Shown: positions 9,972 to 17,971, numbered from the stretch's first letter. The stretch is DNA of 45,358 nt from an uncultured Lachnospiraceae bacterium (GCA_947625465.1 CANQOK010000013.1:1-45358), one strand, 5' to 3'. The notes: generated by a model from the letters alone, not told the origin. Translations and numbers: made by a program.

Positions 9972-11207
9972 TCAGGTTCCGATATAATTCTTCGGATCAA
10001 CCCAGTTTCCATTCAATCGGAATGAAATATGTAAATGATTGCCCGTAGAAGGTCCCGTTGTTCCAACCAGAGCGATCACGTCTCCCTGCTTGACCGTCTG
10101 TCCCGCCGAACACAGCAGCACCGATGCATGCATGTAAATGGACGACAATCCGTTCCCGTGATATAGGACAACACAGTTTCCCGTGCTGCTGGAATATCCG
10201 GACGAATCCACCGTTCCGTCCGCCACTGCGTAAATCGGCGTTCCCGCAGGCGCCGGATAATCGTCGCCGCAGTGCCATGTGGTTCCGCCGCCTCCAAACG
10301 GATCGTTCCGGTATCCGAAATTAGAGGACCGGTTATGATAACTGCTCGGCAGCGGCCAGATAAAGGTGCCGTCGCCTACATAACTTCCGTCTGTATTGAT
10401 ATGGTCCCACTGGACGGTCGTGTTGCCGTATCCGGAACTCTTCGCTGCCGCCTCTGCCTGCCGTCTCTGTTCCTCGATCCGTTCGATCTCAGCCAGATTA
10501 TCTTCTTCCGCCTGAATCTGTGCGGCAACAGAATACAGATTCTCGCTGGTCTCATATAATTTGCCGTCTGTCGCTTCCAGCTCTTTCTGCTTCTGCGCCA
10601 GCAGCTTTTCCAACTGCTTTTGTTCTTCTTCCTGTTCGGATTTCAGCTTCTCCAGCTTTGCTTTTCCTGCTTCCAGATCTTCCTTGGCTTTAATAATCGC
10701 GTTGTTTGTCTCCTCCAGCTTATCCAGCATCTTACGGTCGTACTCCGTGATCTGAGACACATATTCCGCCCTGTTCAGAAAATCTGAAAAGCTGTCCGCG
10801 GACAACAGCATAGATAAAAACTGCTGATCACCTTTTTCATACATAAACTGGATCCGCATAGACATATCATGATATTGTTCTTTAATGCTGGCTTCTGATT
10901 CTTCCAGCTCTTTCTGCGTTTTTTCGATCTCCTTCTGCTTATCTGCAATGCTCTCTGTCAGCTGATAGATCTCGGTACTCACATCCGTCAGCTGGGAATC
11001 GATCTCCCATGTGTACTGCTGCAGCGCGTTTCTCTGCTCCTTTAATTCTTCCTGTTTTGCCTCCAGCGACTGCTTTTCGGCTTCATATTCTGCCTTTCGG
11101 CTCTGTGCTTCTGCTTTTTCATCTGCATATACCGGCAATGTTGTCACAATTGACGCTGCCAGCAATAACCCCATTGCCATCTGAAATCTGTTTCGATGCA
11201 ATCTCAT
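9972..11207 (-). CDS. Secreted coiled-coil M23 peptidase (PcsB/EnvC-like), first paralogue
   Basis: A 411-residue protein with a signal peptide (cleavage probably after LPVYA), coiled coil about 30-255, short Gly/Ser linker, and C-terminal M23 domain. The zinc ligands lie in HCGDD (near 312) and HLH (near 387). It shares long stretches with the downstream paralogue, including RIQFMYEKG and SADSF in the coiled coil. The main difference is a shorter linker. AAGGAG sits 7 bases before the ATG. It is the next gene downstream of ftsX but is separated by an unusual hairpin- and repeat-rich spacer. Cell-wall cleavage at division is the likely role; the specific bond cut is not shown by sequence. Confidence 0.9.
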   Translation of the reverse strand: MRLHRNRFQMAMGLLLAASIVTTLPVYADEKAEAQSRKAEYEAEKQSLEAKQEELKEQRNALQQYTWEIDSQLTDVSTEIYQLTESIADKQKEIEKTQKELEESEASIKEQYHDMSMRIQFMYEKGDQQFLSMLLSADSFSDFLNRAEYVSQITEYDRKMLDKLEETNNAIIKAKEDLEAGKAKLEKLKSEQEEEQKQLEKLLAQKQKELEATDGKLYETSENLYSVAAQIQAEEDNLAEIERIEEQRRQAEAAAKSSGYGNTTVQWDHINTDGSYVGDGTFIWPLPSSYHNRSSNFGYRNDPFGGGGTTWHCGDDYPAPAGTPIYAVADGTVDSSGYSSSTGNCVVLYHGNGLSSIYMHASVLLCSAGQTVKQGDVIALVGTTGPSTGNHLHISFRLNGNWVDPKNYIGT

Positions 11208-11254
11208 GACTGTTCTCCTTAATCAATAATATACTTCCAAAATGCCTCCAGCGT

Positions 11255-11346
11255 GGTGCTTCCCGGCCACGCCCCGGCTCGCAAAACCGAGCCTTCCGGC
11301 GGTGCTCCCCGGCCCCGACACCGGCTCGCAAAACCGCGCCTTCGGC
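11255..11346. repeat. Two tandem 46-bp GC-rich repeats
   Basis: Units at 11255-11300 and 11301-11346 share GGTGCT, CCCGGCC and GGCTCGCAAAACCG blocks, about 85 percent alike by eye. The core of the first unit can form a small GCTCG/CGAGC hairpin. More short GC hairpins follow to about 11370. The region is far more GC-rich than the genes beside it. Confidence 0.75.
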
Positions 11347-11395
11347 GCTTTCCGCCGCTTCCGCGGCTCCTTTTGCTCGTACGGTGGCGGTGCCT

Positions 11396-11456
11396 CAGCG
11401 TGGATAGCAAGACAAAAACTCGTGCAAGCACGGTTTTTGTCTTGCTATCCACGCTG
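11396..11456 (-). terminator. 24-bp perfect hairpin downstream of ftsX
   Basis: 11396-11419 and 11433-11456 are exact reverse complements, with a further CGTG/CACG pairing at the tip. It starts 8 bases after the ftsX stop. The stem itself contains a GTTTTT tract but no T run follows it, so simple rho-independent termination is uncertain. It may instead be a mobile hairpin repeat or an mRNA-stabilising structure. Confidence 0.6.
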
Positions 11457-11464
11457 CGCACCTG

Positions 11465-12382
11465 TTAAACGCGGAGGTGTTTCCGTATGGATATTTTGCT
11501 TCCGATAAATCCGATGCCTGCGCCGATCAGCAGTCCGATGGGAATCATGATCTTAAAGATCTGATTTGTCGGCAGGAAATCGATGAAGGACTGCAGGGTG
11601 CTGAACTGTGACATCACATAGCCAATGATTTTTTCATAGATAAAGTACAGTAAAACCAATGGTATCGTGGCGCCCACCAGTCCGATCAGCACGCCTTCCA
11701 CCACGAATGGCGAGCGGACAAAATAGTCCGTGGCGCCGATCAGTTTCATAATGCCGATTTCTTCTTTTCGCACGGAAATTCCGATCATAATGGTATTGCT
11801 GATCAGGAAGATCCCGACTGCCAGCAGGATAATGATAATGCCTACGGATATGTAGCCTGCCAGCTTACCGAAATCGGACAGGGTTTCCGCCGTGGATTCC
11901 GAATAGTTCACATCTCGGATGCCGTCCAGTCCTTTCAGGAAGGACACAACCTCGCTCTGCTTGTCAATATCCTTCAGATAAACGGTATAGGATGCGGAAT
12001 TGGCCAGTGGATTATCGTCTCCAAATCCTTCCGCCAGTTCTTCTCTCTCTCCGAAGTAGACTCCCTTATACTCATCCCACGCTTCCTGGGAAGACGTATA
12101 TTTAATATCAGCCACATCCGGATTGGCCAGGATCTGTTCGCCAATGGCTTCATGCTCCGCCTTATATTCCTCTGTATTGCCATTTGTAAAAAATACTGTG
12201 ATCGTAATCTGTTCTTCCGCATTATCTACAATATGTGTAAAATTCGTTACGATCGCGTAGAATATACCCAACAGGAACACGCACGCGGCAATTGTCCCAA
12301 TCGATGCGATGGAAAACAATTTATTGCGGCGGATATTCTTTAACCCCTGACGGATACTATAAGCTAACGTACTTATCCGCAT
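11465..12382 (-). CDS. ftsX: Cell division protein FtsX
   Basis: Membrane subunit of the FtsEX complex, which couples cytosolic ATP hydrolysis to extracellular peptidoglycan hydrolases. The 305-residue protein has an N-terminal cytosolic segment, a first membrane helix at about 22-45, and an extracellular domain of about 120 residues. Three C-terminal helices follow (around 170-195, 220-245 and 265-295), the standard FtsX topology. The start is the ATG at 12382, with AAGGTGG 8 bases upstream. It overlaps the end of ftsE by 26 bases, implying translational coupling. The two M23 genes downstream are the obvious candidates for its hydrolase partners. Confidence 0.95.
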   Translation of the reverse strand: MRISTLAYSIRQGLKNIRRNKLFSIASIGTIAACVFLLGIFYAIVTNFTHIVDNAEEQITITVFFTNGNTEEYKAEHEAIGEQILANPDVADIKYTSSQEAWDEYKGVYFGEREELAEGFGDDNPLANSASYTVYLKDIDKQSEVVSFLKGLDGIRDVNYSESTAETLSDFGKLAGYISVGIIIILLAVGIFLISNTIMIGISVRKEEIGIMKLIGATDYFVRSPFVVEGVLIGLVGATIPLVLLYFIYEKIIGYVMSQFSTLQSFIDFLPTNQIFKIMIPIGLLIGAGIGFIGSKISIRKHLRV

Positions 12383-13058
12383 AGTAATGACCACCTTTTT
12401 CTTCGTCGCTGACTATGACTCCCTTATTCATAGTAATGACTCTTTTTTGCATCGCGTCAACAATCTCCCGGTTATGTGTTACTACCACAACCGTAGTTCC
12501 CCGTTTGTTGACTTCCTCTAATAATTTCATGATCTCCCAGGAATTCTTCGGATCCAGGTTACCGGTCGGCTCGTCCGCCAGCAGGATGCTGGGGCCGTTC
12601 ACCAACGCCCTCGCCAGCGCCACTCGCTGCTGCTCACCGCCGGACAGCTCCTTGGGAAATGACTTATATTTCTCCGAAAGTCCCACCTGCGTCAATACCT
12701 GCGGAACCCGTTTCTTAATGGAACGGTTCGGCTTCTCGATGACCTTCTGGGCAAACGCGATATTGTCATATACATTCCGATCCTTTAACAGCCGGAAATC
12801 CTGAAATACGATCCCGATCTCCCGGCGGAACCGCGGCACCTCGCGCCGCTTCATCTTGCCCAGATCCCGGTTGTTCACGCAGATTCTTCCCTTTGTCGGT
12901 TCCAGTTCTTTTAATAACAGTTTGATCAACGTGGACTTCCCCGATCCACTGTTGCCTACAATAAATACAAATTCCCCTTTTTCTATCTTCAGGCTGATTC
13001 CGTTCAACGCCGGCGCGCCCTGTGAATATGTCTTATTTACATCCTCTAATAGTATCAT
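12357..13058 (-). CDS. ftsE: Cell division ATP-binding protein FtsE
   Basis: A 233-residue ABC ATPase partner of FtsX. Walker A GNSGSGKST is at 35-43, the signature LSGGEQQRV near 140, and the Walker B with D-loop reads LLADEPTGNLDP. Tight conservation in these motifs and the overlap with ftsX make the assignment secure. TTGGAGG lies 6 bases before the ATG at 13058. It starts only 15 bases after the stop of the CdaR-type regulator gene, so both may be on one transcript. Confidence 0.95.
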   Translation of the reverse strand: MILLEDVNKTYSQGAPALNGISLKIEKGEFVFIVGNSGSGKSTLIKLLLKELEPTKGRICVNNRDLGKMKRREVPRFRREIGIVFQDFRLLKDRNVYDNIAFAQKVIEKPNRSIKKRVPQVLTQVGLSEKYKSFPKELSGGEQQRVALARALVNGPSILLADEPTGNLDPKNSWEIMKLLEEVNKRGTTVVVVTHNREIVDAMQKRVITMNKGVIVSDEEKGGHYYADKYVSL

Positions 13059-13073
13059 GATCGGCCTCCAAAA

Positions 13074-14162
13074 TCAATAATCAACTGTCTGCATATATTT
13101 CATGTACTTTACGACCATCATGGCAATGTTAAACGTAATGGCATCCTCAAATACCCGCAGATCCAGTCCCGTGCTCTTCTGCAGCTTGTCCAGCCGATAT
13201 ACCAGTGTATTCCGGTGAATGTAGAGCTGTCTGGAGGTTTCCGAGACATTCAGGTTGTTTTCAAAAAACTTCCGAATCGTCATCAGCGTTTCTTCGTCAA
13301 ACTCATCCGGAGACTTATCCATGAAGATCTCTTTAATGAACATCTTGCACAGAGGCAGCGGCAGCTGATAGATCAGCCGTCCGATCCCCAGATTATTATA
13401 AGCGATGACACATTTATTGCTGTAGAAGATCTTGCCGACATCCAGCGCCATTCTTGCTTCTTTATAGGACTTGGAAACTTCCTTTAAATCATTCACAATG
13501 GTTCCATACGCGATCGTCACCTTAGACATGGCTTCCGTATTCAGCATATCAAGCATGGTATTCCCCATCCGCTCCAGATCCTCGTAAGTCTCCATCTCCT
13601 CGATCTCTTTTACAATAATGATATTCCGTTCGTCCACTGCCGTAATGAAATCCTTTGTCCGGCTGGAAAACAGATTCTTCACCGTCTCCAGCGCATTATT
13701 ATCCTTCTCACTGGCAGTCTCGATCACAAATACAACCCGCTTCGCATCTGTCTGGATATGCAGCTTCCTGGCGCGATTATAAATATCCACCAGCAGCAGA
13801 TTGTCCAACAGCAGATTCTTGATAAAATTATCCTTATCAAACCGTTCCTTATAAGCGACCAGCAGATTCTGAATCTGGAAGGTAACAATCTTACCTACCA
13901 TATAAACATCATCACTGCTGCCCTTCGCGACTAATATGTATTCCAGCTGATTATCATCGATCACCTTAAAAAACTGATATCCCTTTATCTCCTGGCTTTC
14001 CGCGGGAGAATCCACAAAAGCGAGAATCTTATCTTCCAATTCATCCACCGTAGAGAATGTGGTGGCCAATACCTTACCCTCTGTATCCGTTACACACAGA
14101 TCAATCCTGGCTATGTTCTTCAGGCCTTCTACTGTACTCTGCAATATTTGATTTGATATCAT
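13074..14162 (-). CDS. CdaR/PucR-family transcriptional regulator
   Basis: A 362-residue cytoplasmic regulator. The N-terminal ~120 residues (ARIDLCVTDTEGKVLATTF) form a PAS-like or sugar-diacid-recognition-type sensor. The middle resembles the GGDEF-like region of CdaR proteins. The C-terminal 60 residues contain a PucR-type helix-turn-helix: FFENNLNVSETSRQLYIHRN, then TLVYRLDKL. I chose the ATG at 14162 (MISNQILQ), with AAAGGA about 10 bases upstream. It is the next gene after the sugar-ABC ATPase, separated by a terminator, and may control sugar uptake. The ligand is unknown. Confidence 0.85.
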   Translation of the reverse strand: MISNQILQSTVEGLKNIARIDLCVTDTEGKVLATTFSTVDELEDKILAFVDSPAESQEIKGYQFFKVIDDNQLEYILVAKGSSDDVYMVGKIVTFQIQNLLVAYKERFDKDNFIKNLLLDNLLLVDIYNRARKLHIQTDAKRVVFVIETASEKDNNALETVKNLFSSRTKDFITAVDERNIIIVKEIEEMETYEDLERMGNTMLDMLNTEAMSKVTIAYGTIVNDLKEVSKSYKEARMALDVGKIFYSNKCVIAYNNLGIGRLIYQLPLPLCKMFIKEIFMDKSPDEFDEETLMTIRKFFENNLNVSETSRQLYIHRNTLVYRLDKLQKSTGLDLRVFEDAITFNIAMMVVKYMKYMQTVDY

Positions 14163-14243
14163 TCCGTTCACATCCTTTCCGCCGTGGCTGCAGCCTCATT
14201 CGACTTCTTCTTATATCATAAAACATTTTCGGGAAAAATAAAA

Positions 14244-14277
14244 GAGAAAATACACATAAAAATGTGTATTTTCTCTG
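14244..14277 (-). terminator. Rho-independent terminator of the MsmX-like gene
   Basis: A perfect 15-bp stem with an AAAA/TTTT loop is followed on the minus strand by TTTATTTTT. It lies 35 bases past the stop of the ABC ATPase gene and upstream of the regulator gene. Confidence 0.9.
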
Positions 14278-14311
14278 AAAATTTAATAATTTTGCAATCT
14301 CAGTGTAACAA

Positions 14312-15427
14312 CTAGTTAACAATTGCCATCTGTGTGTCCTTATCAAAGATATGTAATCTCGTCAGGTCCATAGCAAACGTTACGGTATCACCAACCCGCG
14401 CAGTCGTACGTGGGTTCACTCTTGCTGTACACTGAACGCCTTCCAGAATATCAAAATACAGGTAAACTTCCGCACCAAGCAGCTCGTAGATCTTGATCGT
14501 TGCTTCAAATGTGCTGTCCTTGGAAGAATTGATGAAGATCTCCTGATCATGAATATCTTCCGGACGAATACCCATCGTAACGGTCTTGCCGATATAATCA
14601 CCGTCTAACAGAGCCTTTGCCTGATTCTCAGGAATCTTGATGGAGCTTCTGCCAAATGCAAGTCTCACATCATTGCCATCCTTCTGTACTTCTGCATCAA
14701 TGAAGTTCATCTGCGGAGATCCCATGAATCCTGCTACGAACAGGTTAACCGGATTGTTGTACAGGTTCGCCGGCGTATCAACCTGCTGAACGATACCATC
14801 CTTCATAACTACGATTCTGGTACCCAGCGTCATAGCCTCTGTCTGGTCATGCGTTACATAGATGATCGTGGTCTCCAGTCTCTTGTGCAGCTTGGAAATC
14901 TCGACACGCATCTGTACTCTCAGCTTCGCATCCAGGTTGGACAGCGGCTCATCCATTAAGAATACCTTCGGGTTACGGACAATTGCACGGCCCATGGCAA
15001 CACGCTGTCTCTGACCACCGGAAAGAGCTGCCGGCTTACGATCCAGTAACTTCTCCAGATCCAGGATCTTAGCTGCTTCTGCAACTGCTCTCTGAATCTG
15101 ATCCTTCGGAGTCTTTCTCAGCTTCAGACCGAATGCGATATTATCATAAACGGTCATATGCGGATACAAAGCGTAGTTCTGGAATACCATCGCGATATCT
15201 CTGTCCTTCGGCGCTACATCGTTTACTAACTTGTCCCCGATATACAGCTCGCCGGAACTGATCTCTTCCAGACCTGCAACCATACGTAAAGTTGTGGACT
15301 TACCACATCCTGAAGGGCCTACAAAGATGATGAACTCCTTATCGGCAATCTCCAGATTGAAATCTTTCACTGCAACGAATCCGTTCGGATATACCTTACT
15401 GATGTTCTTCAATGATAAACTTGCCAT
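14312..15427 (-). CDS. msmX: Multi-sugar ABC transporter ATP-binding protein (MsmX/UgpC-like)
   Basis: A 371-residue CUT1-type ATPase, often shared by several carbohydrate importers in Firmicutes. It has Walker A GPSGCGKST near residue 38, signature LSGGQRQRV, Walker B FLMDEPLSNLDAKLR, and an H-loop in YVTHDQTEA. A C-terminal TOBE/regulatory region contains MGIRPEDIHD. The start at 15427 (MASLSLKNISKVYPNG) matches the family, with AGGAGG 11 bases upstream. Longer in-frame extensions to 15592 are not family-like. No permease or binding protein lies beside it, consistent with a stand-alone shared ATPase. Confidence 0.93.
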   Translation of the reverse strand: MASLSLKNISKVYPNGFVAVKDFNLEIADKEFIIFVGPSGCGKSTTLRMVAGLEEISSGELYIGDKLVNDVAPKDRDIAMVFQNYALYPHMTVYDNIAFGLKLRKTPKDQIQRAVAEAAKILDLEKLLDRKPAALSGGQRQRVAMGRAIVRNPKVFLMDEPLSNLDAKLRVQMRVEISKLHKRLETTIIYVTHDQTEAMTLGTRIVVMKDGIVQQVDTPANLYNNPVNLFVAGFMGSPQMNFIDAEVQKDGNDVRLAFGRSSIKIPENQAKALLDGDYIGKTVTMGIRPEDIHDQEIFINSSKDSTFEATIKIYELLGAEVYLYFDILEGVQCTARVNPRTTARVGDTVTFAMDLTRLHIFDKDTQMAIVN

Positions 15428-15508
15428 ATTTTCTGTTTCCTCCTCAATAAGCGAAATCGTTTTGTCATACTTATGCATACAACCTTCATAAGTAATTTTC
15501 TGTATGTC

Positions 15509-15589
15509 ATTGTATACGAAAATCGCCGAAAATTCCATATGCCATTTCACCGAAAAGATTTTTTTAATTTTGGTAAATTTGCATATGGA
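15509..15589 (-). promoter_or_regulatory. msmX upstream region with large imperfect inverted repeat
   Basis: TCCATATGC (15534-15542) and GCATATGGA (15581-15589) are perfect inverted arms. The pairing continues imperfectly inward (ATTTCACCGAAAA against TTTTGGTAAAT), giving a ~56-bp dyad around GATTTTTTTAA. A TACAAT -10 candidate is at 15509-15514. Its poorly matching -35 position (TGGAAT, 15532-15537) overlaps one arm, so the dyad could be an operator. The rest of 15428-15675 is AT-rich and holds no gene. Confidence 0.5.
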
Positions 15590-15675
15590 CAAGAAATATT
15601 TTTAAAAATGTTCCTGATTTTTCGCAATTTGCACAAAATATACGGCATTTTTTAAATACATTTTACAATAAGTTT

Positions 15676-16053
15676 TTACTTTAAGGCAATCGCCTCAATC
15701 TCGATCAGAACATCCTTCGGCAGTCTCGCCACTTCCACACAGGAACGCGCCGGGCAATCCTGCTTGAAATATTTGGAATAAATGCCGTTTACGGTTCCGA
15801 AATCATCCATGTTTTTAATAAATACAGTCGTCTTAATGACCTGTTCCGTACTGGAACCCGCTGCTTCCAGAAGCGCCGCCAGATTCCCGATCGCCTGATC
15901 TGCCTGCGCCTCAATCCCGCCTTCCACGATCTCTCCGGTAGCCGGGATCACCGGGATCACCCCGGAAGTAAATATCATCCCGTTCACTTCAATCGCCTGA
16001 GAATAAGGTCCGATCGCAGCCGGCGCCTTATCTGTTGAAATAATCTTTTTCAT
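15676..16053 (-). CDS. ridA: RidA family reactive enamine/imine deaminase
   Basis: A 125-residue YjgF/YER057c/UK114 protein. It hydrolyses reactive 2-aminoacrylate-type intermediates made by PLP enzymes. The signature region CPARSCVEVARLPKD contains the key Arg103. Acidic residues in EIEAIA lie at the end, and the N-terminal PAAIGPYSQA motif is typical. The ATG at 16053 has GGAGG 6 bases upstream, but this site comes from the edge of an inserted repeat. The reading frame stays open for 52 further codons through the repeat; that extension is not family-like and lacks its own site. It is the third gene of a thioesterase / S1-protein / ridA group. Confidence 0.95.
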   Translation of the reverse strand: MKKIISTDKAPAAIGPYSQAIEVNGMIFTSGVIPVIPATGEIVEGGIEAQADQAIGNLAALLEAAGSSTEQVIKTTVFIKNMDDFGTVNGIYSKYFKQDCPARSCVEVARLPKDVLIEIEAIALK

Positions 16054-16060
16054 AATTAAC

Positions 16061-16210
16061 CTCCATTCCGGAGCGTTTACGCGTAGGAGGCGACGAGAAA
16101 TTCGCGAAGGCGATTTCTCGTCTGCCATCATGGCTATTTGGGACGCTCCGGCACAAATAGCCGTGTGAAAAATCAGCACATCGGTGTGATTTTTCACACT
16201 AACCTCCATT
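16061..16210 (-). repeat. Triple-hairpin intergenic repeat, copy 2
   Basis: Second copy of the element at 8238-8390, in the same orientation. It differs by one substitution plus a one-base deletion near 16084, and one substitution near 16129. TAACCTCCATT occurs at both edges (16057-16067 and 16200-16210), an 11-bp direct repeat. Removing the element and one direct repeat would restore a short spacer between the upstream stop codon and ridA with a single GGAGG site. This is what an insertion into the ribosome binding site of a compact operon would leave. The hairpins and the CCGGAGCGT (16068-16076) / ACGCTCCGG (16143-16151) complementarity are preserved. Confidence 0.87.
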
Positions 16211-16215
16211 TTTAC

Positions 16216-17049
16216 TTATTCCGGCCGGACGATCCGGATAGAATTCTCTCCGATTTCAATCCTGCCCTGTTTTAACAGACGTCCCACGCCCCGCTTAAAG
16301 GCGCTTTTACTCATATGGAAATCCTTCTCAATGATCTCCGGAGCCGCCTTATCCGTATACGGAAGTACGCCTGCATAGCTCTCAATTCCTTTATATATGA
16401 CCTCTGCGTCTTCTTCCTGCTGCAGATACGCTTTTTTCTGCACGCTCAGATCCAGTTTTCCGTCCTCTTTCACCGCCGTGATCCGCGCTGTGATCACATC
16501 GCCCGGCTTAATATTCCCATGAACCTCCTTCCGGGGGATCATCGCCTTATACCGATTGTCAACTGCAACAAACGCGCCGAATTTCTCAATCATCTCATAG
16601 ACGGTTCCGGTTACGACCTCATCCCGGCTGTAGCCTTCCGCCGTCTCCAGGTACGGATATACCCGCATCGTCGCACACAAGCGGTCGCTCTTATCAATAT
16701 ATACCGCAACCAACACCTGATCTCCGGCCTGCACCCGATATGACTGCTCTTTATAAGGAAGAAACAGATCCTTATCCAGTCCCCAATCCAAAAACGCTCC
16801 AATCTTACCTACATCTTTTACAGTAAGTATACCAACCTGTCCCAGTGTCAAAATCGGCTTTTGCCTCGTACAGATAAGCCTGTCCTTAGAATCCCGGTAA
16901 ATAAACACCTCCATGCTGTCCCCTATGGAAATTCCTTCCGGAACCTCTTTCTTCGGTAACAGTACTCGTTCTTCCGTCGTTCCCAGGTAAATCCCCTGCT
17001 CTGCCTTTTTAACAACTTCTAATACCTGCAGCTGTCCTAATTCTAACAT
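16216..17049 (-). CDS. cvfB: CvfB-like S1 RNA-binding protein
   Basis: A 277-residue cytoplasmic protein of the CvfB/YitL family. Several OB-fold S1-type domains are visible: about 1-60, 65-130 (GQVGILTVKDVGKIGAFLDW) and 145-210 (VTGTVYEMIEKFGAFVAVD). A C-terminal winged-helix part has DFHMSKSAFKRGVGRLLKQG. The family affects virulence-factor and RNA regulation in staphylococci, and the target here is unknown. The ATG at 17049 has GGAGG 8 bases upstream. It starts 25 bases after the thioesterase stop, indicating an operon. Confidence 0.88.
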   Translation of the reverse strand: MLELGQLQVLEVVKKAEQGIYLGTTEERVLLPKKEVPEGISIGDSMEVFIYRDSKDRLICTRQKPILTLGQVGILTVKDVGKIGAFLDWGLDKDLFLPYKEQSYRVQAGDQVLVAVYIDKSDRLCATMRVYPYLETAEGYSRDEVVTGTVYEMIEKFGAFVAVDNRYKAMIPRKEVHGNIKPGDVITARITAVKEDGKLDLSVQKKAYLQQEEDAEVIYKGIESYAGVLPYTDKAAPEIIEKDFHMSKSAFKRGVGRLLKQGRIEIGENSIRIVRPE

Positions 17050-17074
17050 GTCTTTATCCTCCAAGTCACATATA

Positions 17075-17785
17075 TTACCGTCTAAAATATAATATCGCAT
17101 ACAAATGCGCGTCTGCATCGTCTGTCAAAGCGACTGTTATTCCGTCCTCCTGTTCTGTCAGTTTCGTACAAATGCGGTCTCCTGCAAGCGCCTGCTGCTT
17201 ATATACCACATCCAGAGTTTTCCATTGCACATCTTTGGGCAGATATTCCAATGCCACCTCCACATACCTTCCGTTGTTCATATGTCCATTGGTATCCAGA
17301 AAAGAATATGGCACTGCGATCTCTCCAACCGGCACAGACTCTTTCGGTTTCCGAAGCTTCGGCGCCGCTGTCTCCATCTGAAGCGGTTCTTCCGTTTCAT
17401 ACGGATCGGCATCTGCTTCTTCAATCCGATGCAGGCTGTGTTTGTTGACATCGTAAAGCAGCCATTTGGTATCGGCCTGTACCAGGGTTCGCCCATTCTG
17501 ATCCGTAATACAGAAATTTCGGTAACCGAATACGGAATCAAAGCGGTAGGCCCATGTGTGGATCCGGATCTGCTCTCCCAGCAGCACCGGCTCTCTGAAT
17601 TCAATATGCCAAGTATTCAGCATCCAGACCAGACCGGTTTTGCGCAGATAGTCAATCCCCACGTGCAAATACTCCGAATGAAAGGTACTGCAATCCTGGA
17701 AATAGTTGATGATCGCCGGGATTGTCAGGCTGCCTTGCGTTCCGGTTTCACTGTAGCGTGCCACACTGCTAAATGAATATTTCAA
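17075..17785 (-). CDS. Acyl-[acyl-carrier-protein] thioesterase
   Basis: A ~236-residue double-hotdog thioesterase of the FatA/FatB-like bacterial family, which releases fatty acids from acyl-ACP. The N-terminal hotdog contains YSETGTQGSLTIPAIINYFQ. The second hotdog contains the active-site motif DTNGHMNNGRYVE. I favour a TTG start at 17785, because a perfect AGGAGG sits 6 bases upstream and homologues begin at this point. The alternative ATG at 17800 (MRRHIL) overlaps that site and lacks one of its own. It leads a three-gene group with cvfB and ridA. A housekeeping role in lipid homeostasis is probable. Confidence 0.88.
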   Translation of the reverse strand: MKYSFSSVARYSETGTQGSLTIPAIINYFQDCSTFHSEYLHVGIDYLRKTGLVWMLNTWHIEFREPVLLGEQIRIHTWAYRFDSVFGYRNFCITDQNGRTLVQADTKWLLYDVNKHSLHRIEEADADPYETEEPLQMETAAPKLRKPKESVPVGEIAVPYSFLDTNGHMNNGRYVEVALEYLPKDVQWKTLDVVYKQQALAGDRICTKLTEQEDGITVALTDDADAHLYAILYFRR

Positions 17786-17825
17786 AATATGCCTCCTCAT
17801 GCCCCAAAATTTAACCCTACCGATT

Positions 17826-17854
17826 AGTGTATCACAATCTGATTTCCGAAACAA
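17826..17854 (-). promoter_or_regulatory. Predicted promoter of the thioesterase-cvfB-ridA group
   Basis: TTGTTT (17849-17854), a 17-base spacer, then TACACT (17826-17831), with a TGn extension before the -10. It lies between the rpsR terminator and the thioesterase start. Confidence 0.55.
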
Positions 17855-17917
17855 GTAATCCTTTTATACTTTTTGCTGTTTTTATTGAATTTTTCTTCTG
17901 GTATAACTAAAAATAAA

Positions 17918-17953
17918 AGGACGCGGCATTACGAAATTGTAACATCGCGTCCT
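17918..17953 (-). terminator. Terminator of the rpsF-ssb-rpsR operon
   Basis: AGGACGCG and CGCGTCCT form an 8-bp stem with an inner TTAC/GTAA pairing. On the minus strand it is followed by TTTATTTTT. It is 18 bases beyond the rpsR stop. Confidence 0.9.
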
Positions 17954-17971
17954 GATTTTGTAATCTTAATC

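Noticed and set aside
11242-11508. Several overlapping open frames on both strands
   Set aside because: They come from the GC-rich repeats and the long hairpin; no family resemblance and no translation signals.
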